DNA of 64,000 bases, from contig OY282608.1 of assembly GCA_958298945.1 (NCBI GenBank), positions 13,989,933 to 14,053,932 of the forward strand, given 5' to 3'. The position numbers and the translations under genes are program-made. Source of the DNA: Atherix ibis (taxonomy: Eukaryota; Arthropoda; Insecta; Diptera; Athericidae). Below the pieces are notes generated by a model. The model was not told the origin of the DNA. It did no database searches and saw nothing but the letters and a program-made list of their open reading frames with translations. Position 1 is the stretch's first letter, and each line of letters starts with the position of its first letter. This document shows positions 23,191 to 35,090 of the stretch, one piece after another.

Positions 23191-24731
23191 GTTGGTTTGT
23201 TGGTTTGTTCGTTTGTTGGTTTGTTCGTTTGTTGGCTTGTTTGTTTGTTGGTTTGTTGGTTTGTTGGTTTGTTGGTTTGTTGGTTTGTTGGCTTGTTGGT
23301 TTGGTGGTTTGTTGGTTTCTTGGTTTGTTTGTTTGTTGGTTTGTTATTTTGTTGGTTTGTTGGTTTGTTGGTTTGTTTGTTTGTTGGTTTGTTCGTTTGT
23401 TGGCTTGTTGGTTTGTTGGCTTACTGGTTTGTCGGTTTGTTTGTTTGTTCGTTTGTTTGTTTGTTGGGTTGTTGGTTTGTTGGCTTGTTGGTTTGTTGGT
23501 TTGTTGGTTTGTTGGTTTGTTCGTTTGTTGGCTTGTTGGTTTGTTGGCTTGTTGGCTTGTTGGCTTGTTGGTTTGTTGGCTTGTTGGCTTGTTGGTTTGT
23601 TGGTTTTTTGGTTTGTTGGTTTGTTGGTTTGTTGGTTTGTTGGTTAGTTAGCTTGTTGGTTTTTTGGTTTGTTGGTTTGTTGGTTTGTTGGCTTGTTGGT
23701 TTGTTGGTTTGTTCGTTTGTTGGTTTGTTGGTTTGTTGGTTTGTTGGTTTGTTGGTTTGTTGGTTTGTTGGTTTGTTGGTTTGTTGGTTTGTTGGTTTGT
23801 TGGTTTGTTGGTTCGTTGGCTTGTTGGTTTTTTGGCTTGTTGGCTTGTGGGTTTTTTGGTTTGTTGGCTTGTTGGTTTGTTGGTTTGTTGGTTTGTTGGT
23901 TTGTTGGCTTGTTGGTTTGTTGGTTTGTTGGTTTGTTCGTTTGTTGGCTTGTTGGTTTGTTGGTTTGTTGCTTTGTTGGCTAGTTGGTTTATTATTTTGT
24001 TGGTTTATTGGTTTATTGGTTTGTTGGTTTGTTGGTTTGTTGGTTTGTTAGTTTGTTGGTTTGGTGGTTTTTTGGTTTGTTGGTTTGTTGGTTTGTTGGT
24101 CTGTTGGTTTGTTGGTTTGTTGGGTTGTTGGTGTGTTGGTTTGTTGGCTGGTTGGCTTGTTGGTTTGTTGGTTTGTTTGTTTGTTCGTTTGTTGGTTTTT
24201 TGGTTTGTTGGCTTGTTGGTTTGTTGGTTTCTTGGTTTGTTGGTGTGTTGGTTTGTTGGTTTGTAGGTTTGTTGGTTTATGGGTTGTTGGTTTTTTAGCT
24301 TGTTGGTTTGTTGGTTTTTTGGTATGTTGGTTTGTTGGTTTGTTGGCTTGTTGGTTTGTTGGTTTGTTGGTTTGTTGGTTTGTTGGTTTGTTGGTTTGTT
24401 GGTTCGTTGGCTTGTTGGTTTTTTGGCTTGTTGGCTTGTTGGTTTTTTGGTTTGTTGGCTTGTTGGTTTGTTGGTTTGTTGGTTTGTTGGTTTGTTGGCT
24501 TGTTGGTTTGTTGGTTTGTTGGTTTGTTCGTTTGTTGGCTTGTTGGTTTGTTGGTTTGTTGCTTTGTTGGCTAGTTGGTTTATTAGTTTGTTGGTTTATT
24601 GGTTTATTGGTTTGTTGGTTTGTTGGTTTGTTGGTTTGTTAGTTTGTTGGTTTGGTGGTTTTTTGGTTTGTTGGTTTGTTGGTTTGTTGGTCTGTTGGTT
24701 TGTTGGTTTGTTGGGTTGTTGGTGTGTTGGT
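23190..24731 (+). repeat. Left copy of 2160 bp-offset duplication, with 591 bp internal tandem
   Basis: The order from 23190 to 24300 (C tail, A cassette near 23300, GGTTAGTT AGCTTGTT near 23642, GGTTCGTT, B cassette) recurs at 25350-26460 with offset 2160, falling to 2128 after a four-octamer loss. Within it, 23740-24140 is repeated at 24331-24731 with offset 591, that is 73 octamers plus 7, matching the heptamer GGTTGTT at 24282. Confidence 0.88.
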
Positions 24732-24759
24732 TTGTTGGCTGGTTGGTTTGTTGGTTTGT

Positions 24760-26450
24760 TGGTTTGTTGGTTTGCTGATTTGTTGGTTTGTTGGTTTGCT
24801 GGTGTTGTTGGTTTGTTGGTTTATTGGTTTGTTGGTTTGTTGGTTTGCTGGTATGTTGGTTTGTTCGTTTATTGGTTTGTTGGTTGTTTGGTTTGTTGGT
24901 TTGTTGGTTTGTTGGTTTGTTGGTTTGTTGGTTTGTTGGCTTATTGGCTTGTTGGTTTGTTGGTTTGTTCGTTTGTTGGTTTGTTGGTTTGTTGTTTTGT
25001 TCGATTGTTGGCTTGTTGGTTTGTTGGTTTGTTGGCTTGTTGGTTTGTTGGTTTTTTGGTTTGTTGGTTAGCTGGTTTGTTGGTTTGTTGGTTTGTTGGT
25101 TTGTTGGTTTGTAGGTTTGTTGGTTTGTTGGTTTTTTGGTTTATTGGTTTGTTGGTTTGTTGGTTTGTTAGTTTGTTGGTGTGTTTGTTTGTTGGTTTGT
25201 TGGCTTTTTGGTTTGTTTGTTTGTTGGTTTGTTGGTTTGTTGCTTTGTTCGTTTTTTGGTTTGTTGGCTTGTTGGTTTGTTGGTTTGTTGGTTACTTGGT
25301 TTGTTGGTTTGTTGGTTTGTTGGTTTGTTGGTTTGTTCGTTTGTTAGTTTGTTGGTTTGTTCGTTTGTTGGTTTGTTGGTTTGTTGGTTTGTTGGCTTGT
25401 TTGTTTGTTGGTTTGTTGGTTTGTTGGTTTGTTGGTTTGTTGGTTTGTTGGCTTGTTGGTTTGGTGGTTTGTTGGTTTCTTGGTTTGTTGGTTTGTTGGT
25501 TTGTTATTTTGTTGGTTTGTTGGTTTGTTGGTTTGTTTGTTTGTTGGTTTGTTCGTTTGTTGGCTTGTTGGTTTGTTGGCTTACTGGTTTGTCGGTTTGT
25601 TTGTTTGTTCGTTTGTTGGTTTGTTGGGTTGTTGGTTTGTTGGCTTGTTGGTTTGTTGGTTTGTTGGTTTGTTGGTTTGTTCGTTTGTTGGCTTGTTGGT
25701 TTGTTGGCTTGTTGGCTTGTTGGCTTGTTGGTTTGTTGGCTTGTTGGCTTGTTGGTTTGTTGGTTTGTTGGTTTGTTGGTTTGTTGGTTTGTTGGTTTGT
25801 TGGTTAGTTAGCTTGTTGATTTTTTGGTTTGTTGGTTTGTTGGTTTGTTGGCTTGTTGGTTTAATGGTTTTTTCGTTTGTTGGTTTGTTGGTTTGTTGGT
25901 TTGTTGGTTTGTTGGTTTGTTGGTTTGTTGGTTTGTTGGTTTGTTGGTTTGTTGGTTTGTTGGTTTGTTGGTCCGTTGGCTTGTTGGTTTTTTGGCTTGT
26001 TGGCTTGTTGGTTTTTTGGTTTGTTGGCTTGTTGGTTTGTTGGTTTGTTGGTTTGTTGGTTTGTTGGCTTGTTGGTTTGTTGGTTTGTTGGTTTGTTCGT
26101 TTGTTGGCTTGTTGGTTTGTTGGTTTGTTGCTTTGTTGGCTAGTTGGTTTATTAGTTTGTTGGTTTATTGGTTTATTGATTTGTTGGTTTGTTGGTTTGT
26201 TGGTTTGTTAGTTTGTTGGTTTGGTGGTTTTTTGGTTTGTTGGTTTGTTGGTTTGTTGGTGTGTTGGTTTGTTGGCTGGTTGGCTTGTTGGTTTGTTGGT
26301 TTGTTTGTTTGTTCGTTTGTTGGTTTTTTGGTTTGTTGGCTTGTTGGTTTGTTGGTTTCTTTGTTTGTTGGTGTGTTGGTTTGTTGGTTTGTAGGTTTGT
26401 TGGTTTATGGGTTGTTGGTTTTTTAGCTTGTTGGTTTGTTGGTTTTTTGG
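24760..26450 (+). repeat. Left copy of 2526 bp-offset duplication
   Basis: The D cassette (9-mer GGTGTTGTT near 24800, GGTATGTT, GGTTGTTT), the F cassette near 25180 and the A cassette near 25455 recur at 27286-28960. The offset of 2526 is 316 octamers minus 2, equal to the sum of one 9-mer and three 7-mers between the copies. The right copy lacks about five octamers near 28540. Confidence 0.9.
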
Positions 26451-27361
26451 TATGTTGGTTTGTTGGTTTGTTGGCTTGTTGGTTTGTTGGTTTGTTGGTT
26501 TGTTGGTTTGTTGGTTTGCTGATTTGTTGGTTTGTTGGTTTATTGGTTTGTTGGTTTGTTGGTTTGTTAGTTTGTTGGTGTGTTTGTTTGTTGGTTTGTT
26601 AGTTTGTTGGTTTGGTGGTTTTTTGGTTTGTTGGTTTGTTGGTTTGTTGGTGTGTTGGTTTGTTGGCTGGTTGGCTTGTTGGTTTGTTGGTTTGTTTGTT
26701 TGTTCGTTTGTTGGTTTTTTGGTTTGTTGGCTTGTTGGTTTGTTGGTTTCTTTGTTTGTTGGTGTGTTGGTTTGTTGGTTTGTAGGTTTGTTGGTTTATG
26801 GGTTGTTGGTTTTTTAGCTTGTTGGTTTGTTGGTTTTTTGGTATGTTGGTTTGTTGGTTAGCTGGTTTGTTGGTTTGTTGGTTTGTTGGTTTGTTGGTTT
26901 GTAGGTTTGTTGGTTTGTTGGTTTTTTGGTTTATTGGTTTGTTGGTTTGTTGGTTTGTTAGTTTGTTGGTGTGTTTGTTTGTTGGTTTGTTGGTTTGTTG
27001 GTTTGTTGGTCTGTTGGTTTGTTGGTTTGTTGGGTTGTTGGTGTGTTGGTTTGTTGGCTGGTTGGCTTGTTGGTTTGTTGGTTTGTTTGTTTGTTCGTTT
27101 GTTGGTTTTTTGGTTTGTTGGCTTGTTGGTTTGTTGGTTTCTTTGTTTGTTGGTGTGTTGGTTTGTTGGTTTGTAGGTTTGTTGGTTTATGGGTTGTTGG
27201 TTTTTTAGCTTGTTGGTTTGTTGGTTTTTTGGTATGTTGGTTTGTTGGTTTGTTGGCTTGTTGGTTTGTTGGTTTGTTGGTTTGTTGGTTTGTTGGTTTG
27301 CTGATTTGTTGGTTTGTTGGTTTGCTGGTGTTGTTGGTTTGTTGGTTTATTGGTTTGTTGG
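26189..27361 (+). repeat. 391 bp tandem higher-order repeat, about three copies
   Basis: The heptamer in the order GGTTTATG GGTTGTT GGTTTTTT AGCTTGTT occurs at 26410, 26801 and 27192, exactly 391 bp apart. Each unit carries a B-cassette core with GGCTGGTT and a GTAGG unit. The period is 48 octamers plus one heptamer. The copies differ in short insertions, for example a GGTCTGTT stretch only in the third near 27010. Confidence 0.9.
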
Positions 27362-28000
27362 TTTGTTGGTTTGCTGGTATGTTGGTTTGTTCGTTTATTG
27401 GTTTGTTGGTTGTTTGGTTTGTTGGTTTGTTGGTTTGTTGGTTTGTTGGTTTGTTGGTTTGTTGGCTTATTGGCTTGTTGGTTTGTTGGTTTGTTCGTTT
27501 GTTGGTTTGTTGGTTTGTTGTTTTGTTCGATTGTTGGCTTGTTGGTTTGTTGGTTTGTTGGCTTGTTGGTTTGTTGGTTTTTTGGTTTGTTGGTTAGCTG
27601 GTTTGTTGGTTTGTTGGTTTGTTGGTTTGTTGGTTTGTAGGTTTGTTGGTTTGTTGGTTTTTCGGTTTATTGGTTTGTTGGTTTGTTGGTTTGTTAGTTT
27701 GTTGGTGTGTTTGTTTGTTGGTTTGTTGGCTTTTTGATTTGTTTGTTTGTTGGTTTGTTGGTTTGTTGCTTTGTTCGTTTTTTGGTTTGTTGGCTTGTTG
27801 GTTTGTTGGTTTGTTGGTTACTTGGTTTGTTGGTTTGTTGGTTTGTTGGTTTGTTGGTTTGTTCGTTTGTTAGTTTGTTGGTTTGTTCGTTTGTTGGTTT
27901 GTTGGTTTGTTGGTTTGTTGGCTTGTTTGTTTGTTGGTTTGTTGGTTTGTTGGTTTGTTGGTTTGTTGGTTTGTTGGCTTGTTGGTTTGGTGGTTTGTTG

Positions 28001-29832
28001 GTTTCTTGGTTTGTTTGTTTGTTGGTTTGTTATTTTGTTGGTTTGTTGGTTTGTTGGTTTGTTTGTTTGTTGGTTTGTTCGTTTGTTGGCTTGTTGGTTT
28101 GTTGGCTTACTGGTTTGTCGGTTTGTTTGTTTGTTCGTTTGTTGGTTTGTTGGGTTGTTGGTTTGTTGGCTTGTTGGTTTGTTGGTTTGTTGGTTTGTTG
28201 GTTTGTTCGTTTGTTGGCTTGTTGGTTTGTTGGCTTGTTGGCTTGTTGGCTTGTTGGTTTGTTTGCTTGTTGGCTTGTTGGTTTGTTGGTTTGTTGGTTT
28301 GTTGGTTTGTTGGTTTGTTGGTTTGTTGGTTAGTTAGCTTGTTGATTTTTTGGTTTGTTGGTTTGTTGGCTTGTTGGTTTGTTGGTTTGTTCGTTTGTTG
28401 GCTTGTTGGTTTGTTGGTTTGTTGGTTTGTTGGTTTGTTGGTTTGTTGGTTTGTTGGTTTGTTGGTTTGTTGGTTTGTTGGTTCGTTGGCTTGTTGGTTT
28501 TTTGGCCTGTTGGCTTGTTGGTTTTTTGGTTTGTTGGTTTGTTGGTTTGTTGGCTTGTTGGTTTGTTGGTTTGTTGGTTTGTTCGTTTGTTGGCTTGTTG
28601 GTTTGTTGGTTTGTTGCTTTGTTGGCTAGTTGGTTTATTAGTTTGTTGGTTTATTGGTTTATTGGTTTGTTGGTTTGTTGGTTTGTTGGTTTGTAAGTTT
28701 GTTGGTTTGGTGGTTTTTTGGTTTGTTGGTTTGTTGGTTTGTTGGTCTGTTGGTTTGTTGGTTTGTTGGGTTGTTGGTGTGTTGGTTTGTTGGCTGGTTG
28801 GCTTGTTGGTTTGTTGGTTTGTTTGTTTGTTCGTTTGTTGGTTTTTTGGTTTGTTGGCTTGTTGGTTTGTTGGTTTCTTGGTTTGTTGGTGTGTTGGTTT
28901 GTTGGTTTGTAGGTTTGTTGGTTTATGGGTTGTTGGTTTTTTAGCTTGTTGGTTTGTTGGTTTTTTGGTATGTTGGTTTGTTGGTTTGTTGGCTTGTTGG
29001 TTTGTTGGTTTGTTGGTTTGTTGGTTTGTTGGTTTGCTGATTTGTTGGTTTGTTGGTTTGCTGGTGTTGTTGGTTTGTTGGTTTATTGGTTTGTTGGTTT
29101 GTTGGTTTGCTGGTATGTTGGTTTGTTCGTTTATTGGTTTGTTGGTTGTTTGGTTTGTTGGTTTGTTGGTTTGTTGGTTTGTTGGTTTGTTGGTTTGTTG
29201 GTTTGTTGGCTTATTGGCTTGTTGGTTTGTTGGTTTGTTCGTTTGTTGGTTTGTTGGTTTGTTGTTTTGTTCGATTGTTGGCTTGTTGGTTTGTTGGTTT
29301 GTTGGCTTGTTGGTTTGTTGGTTTTTTGGTTTGTTGGTTAGCTGGTTTGTTGGTTTGTTGGTTTGTTGGTTTGTTGGTTTGTAGGTTTGTTGGTTTGTTG
29401 GTTTTTTGGTTTATTGGTTTGTTGGTTTGTTGGTTTGTTAGTTTGTTGGTGTGTTTGTTTGTTGGTTTGTTGGGTTTTTGGTTTGTTTGTTTGTTGGTTT
29501 GTTGGTTTGTTGCTTTGTTCGTTTTTTGGTTTGTTGGCGTGTTGGTTTGTTGGTTTGTTGGTTACTTGGTTTGTTGGTTTGTTGGTTGGTTGGTTTGTTG
29601 GTTTGTTCGTTTGTTAGTTTGTTGGTTTGTTCGTTTGTTGGTTTGTTGGTTTGTTGGTTTGTTGGCTTGTTGGCTTGTTGGTTTGTTGGTTTGTTGGCTT
29701 GTTGGTTTGTTGGTTTGTTGGCTTGTTGGTTTGTTGGCTTGTTTGTTTGTTCGTTTGTTGGTTTGTTGGTTTGTTCGTTTGTTCGTTTGTTGGTTTGTTG
29801 GTTGGTTGGCTTGTTGGTTTTTTGGTTTGTTG
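28001..29832 (+). repeat. 1832 bp near-identical tandem duplication, copy 1
   Basis: Adjacent to its partner at 29833-31663, offset exactly 1832 (229 octamers). By eye I found only four substitutions between the copies: near 28506, 28695, 29474 and 29820. No length change was seen. The unit holds an A cassette, the GGTTAGTT AGCTTGTT marker, B, D and F cassettes. It is the most similar large pair I found in the window. Confidence 0.95.
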
Positions 29833-31663
29833 GTTTCTTGGTTTGTTTGTTTGTTGGTTTGTTATTTTGTTGGTTTGTTGGTTTGTTGGTTTGTTTGTTT
29901 GTTGGTTTGTTCGTTTGTTGGCTTGTTGGTTTGTTGGCTTACTGGTTTGTCGGTTTGTTTGTTTGTTCGTTTGTTGGTTTGTTGGGTTGTTGGTTTGTTG
30001 GCTTGTTGGTTTGTTGGTTTGTTGGTTTGTTGGTTTGTTCGTTTGTTGGCTTGTTGGTTTGTTGGCTTGTTGGCTTGTTGGCTTGTTGGTTTGTTTGCTT
30101 GTTGGCTTGTTGGTTTGTTGGTTTGTTGGTTTGTTGGTTTGTTGGTTTGTTGGTTTGTTGGTTAGTTAGCTTGTTGATTTTTTGGTTTGTTGGTTTGTTG
30201 GCTTGTTGGTTTGTTGGTTTGTTCGTTTGTTGGCTTGTTGGTTTGTTGGTTTGTTGGTTTGTTGGTTTGTTGGTTTGTTGGTTTGTTGGTTTGTTGGTTT
30301 GTTGGTTTGTTGGTTCGTTGGCTTGTTGGTTTTTTGGCTTGTTGGCTTGTTGGTTTTTTGGTTTGTTGGTTTGTTGGTTTGTTGGCTTGTTGGTTTGTTG
30401 GTTTGTTGGTTTGTTCGTTTGTTGGCTTGTTGGTTTGTTGGTTTGTTGCTTTGTTGGCTAGTTGGTTTATTAGTTTGTTGGTTTATTGGTTTATTGGTTT
30501 GTTGGTTTGTTGGTTTGTTGGTTTGTTAGTTTGTTGGTTTGGTGGTTTTTTGGTTTGTTGGTTTGTTGGTTTGTTGGTCTGTTGGTTTGTTGGTTTGTTG
30601 GGTTGTTGGTGTGTTGGTTTGTTGGCTGGTTGGCTTGTTGGTTTGTTGGTTTGTTTGTTTGTTCGTTTGTTGGTTTTTTGGTTTGTTGGCTTGTTGGTTT
30701 GTTGGTTTCTTGGTTTGTTGGTGTGTTGGTTTGTTGGTTTGTAGGTTTGTTGGTTTATGGGTTGTTGGTTTTTTAGCTTGTTGGTTTGTTGGTTTTTTGG
30801 TATGTTGGTTTGTTGGTTTGTTGGCTTGTTGGTTTGTTGGTTTGTTGGTTTGTTGGTTTGTTGGTTTGCTGATTTGTTGGTTTGTTGGTTTGCTGGTGTT
30901 GTTGGTTTGTTGGTTTATTGGTTTGTTGGTTTGTTGGTTTGCTGGTATGTTGGTTTGTTCGTTTATTGGTTTGTTGGTTGTTTGGTTTGTTGGTTTGTTG
31001 GTTTGTTGGTTTGTTGGTTTGTTGGTTTGTTGGTTTGTTGGCTTATTGGCTTGTTGGTTTGTTGGTTTGTTCGTTTGTTGGTTTGTTGGTTTGTTGTTTT
31101 GTTCGATTGTTGGCTTGTTGGTTTGTTGGTTTGTTGGCTTGTTGGTTTGTTGGTTTTTTGGTTTGTTGGTTAGCTGGTTTGTTGGTTTGTTGGTTTGTTG
31201 GTTTGTTGGTTTGTAGGTTTGTTGGTTTGTTGGTTTTTTGGTTTATTGGTTTGTTGGTTTGTTGGTTTGTTAGTTTGTTGGTGTGTTTGTTTGTTGGTTT
31301 GTTGGCTTTTTGGTTTGTTTGTTTGTTGGTTTGTTGGTTTGTTGCTTTGTTCGTTTTTTGGTTTGTTGGCGTGTTGGTTTGTTGGTTTGTTGGTTACTTG
31401 GTTTGTTGGTTTGTTGGTTGGTTGGTTTGTTGGTTTGTTCGTTTGTTAGTTTGTTGGTTTGTTCGTTTGTTGGTTTGTTGGTTTGTTGGTTTGTTGGCTT
31501 GTTGGCTTGTTGGTTTGTTGGTTTGTTGGCTTGTTGGTTTGTTGGTTTGTTGGCTTGTTGGTTTGTTGGCTTGTTTGTTTGTTCGTTTGTTGGTTTGTTG
31601 GTTTGTTCGTTTGTTCGTTTGTTGGTTTGTTGGTTGGTTGGTTTGTTGGTTTTTTGGTTTGTT
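29833..31663 (+). repeat. 1832 bp near-identical tandem duplication, copy 2
   Basis: Partner of 28001-29832. The heptamer at 28928 and its partner at 30760, and the 9-mers near 29062 and 30894, cancel in length, so the period is a whole number of octamers. After about 31663 the order changes to a GGTTTTTTTG block related to module R. Confidence 0.95.
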
Positions 31664-33044
31664 GGTTTTTTTGTTTGTTGGATTTTTGGTTTTTTGGTTT
31701 GTTGGGTTGTTAGCTTGTTGGTTTGTTGGTTTGTTGGTTTGTTGGTTTGTTTGTTTGTTGGTTTGTTGGTTTGTTGGTTTGTTGGTTAGTTGGTTTGTTG
31801 GTTTGTTGGTTTGGTGGTTTGTTGGTTTGTTGGTTTGTTGGTTTGTTGGTTTGTTGGCTGGTTGGTTTTTTGGTTTGTTCGTTTTTTTGTTTGTTTGTTT
31901 GATGGTTTGTTGGCTTGTTGGTTTTTTGGTTTGTTGGTTGTTTGGTTTGTTGGTTTGTTGGTTTGTTCGTTTGTCGGTTTGTTGGTTTGTTGGTTTGTTG
32001 GCTTATTGGCTTGTTGGTTTGTTGGGTTGTTCGTTTGTTGGTTTGTTGGTTTGTTGGTTGTTTGGTTTGTTGGTTTGTTGGTTTGTTGGTTTGTTGGTTT
32101 GTTGGTTTGTTGACTTATTGGCTTGTTGGTTTGTTGGTTTGTTCGTTTGTGGGTTTGTTGGTTTGTTGTTTTATTGGATTGTTGGCTTGTTGGTTTGTTG
32201 GTTTGTTGGCTTCTTAGTTTATTGGTTTTTTGGTTTGTTGGTTTTTTTGTTTGTTGGCTTTTTGGTTTGCTGGTTTGTTGGTTTGTCAGCTTGTTGGTTT
32301 GTTGTTTTGTTGGTTTGTTGGTTTGTTTGTTTGTTGGTTTGTTGGTTTGTTGGTTAGTTGGTTTGTTGGTTTGTTGGTTTGTTGGTTTGTTGGTTTGTTG
32401 GTTTGTTGGTTTGTTGGTTTGTTGGTTTGTTGGTTTGTTGGTTTGTTGGTATGTTGGTTTGTTGGCTTTTTGGTTTGTTGGTTTGTTGGTTTGTTGGTTT
32501 GTTGGTTTGTTGGTTTGTTGGTTTGTTGGTTTGTTGGTTTGTTGGTTTGTTGGTTTGTTGGTTTGTTGGTTTGTTGGTTTGTTGGTTTGTTGATGTGTTG
32601 GTTTGTTGGCTGGTTTGCTTGTTGGTTTGTTTGTTTGTTCGTTTGTTAATTTGTTGCTTTGTTGGATTGTTGGTTTGTTGGTTTGTTGGTTTGTTGGTGT
32701 GTTGGTATGTTGGTTTGTAGGTTTGTTGGTTTATTGGCTTGTTGGTTTTTTGGCTTGTGGGTTTGTTGGTTTGTTGGTTTGTTGGTTTGTTGGCTTGTTG
32801 GTTTGTTGGTTTGTTGGTTTGTTGGCTAGTTGGTTTATTAGTTTGTTGGTTTATTGGTTTATGGGTTTGTTGGTTTGTTGGTTAGTTAGCTTGTTGGTTT
32901 TTTGGTTTGTTGGTTTGTTGGCTTGTTGGTTTGTTGGTTTGTTCGTTTGTTGGTTTGTTGGTTTGTTGGTTTGTTGGTTTGTTGGTTTGTTGGTTTGTTG
33001 GTTTGTTGGTTTCTTGGTTTGTTGGTTTGTTGGTTTGTTGGTTT
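31663..33044 (+). repeat. R-like block followed by a low-variant stretch
   Basis: From 31663 to 32360 the order resembles module R (see 38840): a seven-T unit, GGCTGGTT, GGTTGTTT near 31937, GTCGG, GGCTTATT, GACTTATT near 32111, and GTCAGC near 32285. From about 32354 to 32590 almost every unit is canonical, the main exceptions being GGTATGTT at 32449 and GGCTTTTT near 32465. Then come GATGTG and CGTTTGTTAATTTG near 32591-32650. Confidence 0.8.
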
Positions 33045-35090
33045 GTTGGTTTGTTGGTTCGTTGGCTTGTTGGTTTTTTGTATTGTTGGCTTGTTGGTTT
33101 TTTGGTTTGTTGGCTTGTTGGTTTGTTGGTTTGTTGGTTTGTTGGTTTGTTGGCTTGTTGGTTTGTTGGTTTGTTGGTTTGTTCGTTTGTTAGCTTGTTG
33201 GTTTGTTGGTTTGTTGGTTTGTTGGTTTGTTGGTTTGTTGGTTTGTTGTCTTGTTGGCTTGTTGGTTTGGTGGTTTGATGGTTTCTTGGTTTGTTTGTTT
33301 GTTGGTTTGTTATTTTGTTGGTTTGTTGGTTTGTTTGTTTGTTGGTTTGTTCGTTTGTTGGCTTGTTGGTTTGTTGGCTTACTGGTTTGTTGGTTTGTTC
33401 GTTTGTTGGTTTGTTGGTTTGTTCGTTTGTTGGCTTGTTGGTTTGTTGGCTTGTTGGCTTGTTGGTTTGTTGGCTTGTTGGCTTGTTGGTTTGTTGGTTT
33501 GTTGGTTTGTTGGTTTGTTGGTTTGTTGGTTTATTGGTTAGTTAGCTTGTTGGTTTTTTGGTTTGTTGGTTTGTTGGCTTGTTGGTTTGTTGGTTTGTTC
33601 GTTTGTTGGGTTGTTGGTTTGTTGGTTTGTTGGTTTGTTGGCTTGTTGGTTTGTTGGTTTGTTGGTTTGTTCGTTTATTGGCTTGTTGGTTTGTTGGTTT
33701 GTTGGTTTGTTGGCTAGTTGGTTTATTAGTTTGTTGGTTTATTGGTTTATTGGTTTGTTGGTTTGTTGGTTTGTTTGTTTGTTGGTTTGGTGGTTTTTTG
33801 GTTTGTTGGTTTGTTGGTTTGTTGGCCTGTTGGTTTGTTGGTTTGTTGGTTTGTTGATGTGTTGGTTTGTTGGCTGGTTGGCTTGTTGGTTTGTTGGTTT
33901 GTTTGTTTGTTCGTTTGTTGGTTTGTTGGTTTGTTGGCTTGTTGGTTTGTTGGTTTCTTGGTTTGTTGGTGTGTTGGTTTGTTGGTTTGTAGGTTTGTTG
34001 GTTTATTGGTTTGTTGGTTTGTTGGTTTGTTGGTTTGTTGGTTTGTTGGTTTGTTGGTTTGTTGGTTTGTTGGTTTGTTGGTTTGTTGGTTTGTTGGTTT
34101 GTTGGTTTGTTGGTTTGTTGGTATGTTGGTTTGTTGGCTTTTTGGTTTGTTGGTTTGTTGGTTTGTTGGTTTGTTGGTTTGTTGGTTTGTTGGTTTGTTG
34201 GTTTGTTGGTTTGGTGGTTTGTTGGTTTGTTGGTTTGTTGGTTTGTTGGTTTGTTGGTTTGTTGGTTTGTTGATGTGTTGATGTGTGGTTTGTTGGCTGG
34301 TTTGCTTGTTGGTTTGTTTGTTTGTTCGTTTGTTAATTTGTTGCTTTGTTGGAATGTTGGTTTGTTGGTTTGTTGGTTTGTTGGTGTGTTGGTATGTTGG
34401 TTTGTAGGTTTGTTGGTTTATTGGCTTGTTGGTTTTTTGGCTTGTGGGTTTGTTGGTTTGTTGGTTTGTTGGTTTGTTGGTTTGTTGGTTTGTTAGTTTG
34501 TTGGTTTGTTGGTTTGTTGGTTTGTTGGCTTGCTGGTTTGTTGGTTTGTTGGTTTGTTGGCTAGTTGGTTTATTAGTTTGTTGGTTTATTGGTTTATGGG
34601 TTTGTTGGTTTGTTGGTTAGTTAGCTTGTTGGTTTTTTGGTTTGTTGGTTTGGTGGCTTGTAGGTTTGTTGGTTTGTTCGTTTGTTGGTTTGTTGGTTTG
34701 TTGGTTTGTTGGTTTGTTGGTTTCTTGGTTTGTTGGTTTCTTGGTTTGTTGGTTTGTTGGTTTGTTGGTTTGTTGGTTTGTTGGTTCGTTGGCTTGTTGG
34801 TTTTTTGGCTTGTTGGCTTGTTGGTTTTTTGGTTTGTTGGCTTGTTGGTTTGTTGGTTTGTTGGTTTGTTGGTTTGTTGGCTTGTTGGTTTGTTGGTTTG
34901 TTGGTTTGTTCGTTTGTTAGCTTGTTGGTTTGTTGGTTTGTTGGTTTGTTGGTTTGTTGGTTTGTTGGTTTGTTGGCTTGTTGGCTTGTTGGTTTGGTGG
35001 TTTGATGGTTTCTTGGTTTGTTTGTTTGTTGGTTTGTTATTTTGTTGGTTTGTTGGTTTGTTTGTTTGTTGGTTTGTTTGTTTGTTGGTT
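33045..35090 (+). repeat. Left copy of 2.92 kb-offset duplication
   Basis: The rare TTGTATTGTT unit at 33078 is matched 2919 bp later at 35997, and the order stays collinear to about 35090. The offset is 2919 up to 34276 and 2928 after it, because this copy has a one-base deletion (GATGTGTGG) where the other copies have GATGTGTTGG. The segment includes an A cassette near 33265, a B cassette near 33714 and a long canonical stretch at about 34010-34125. Confidence 0.92.
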
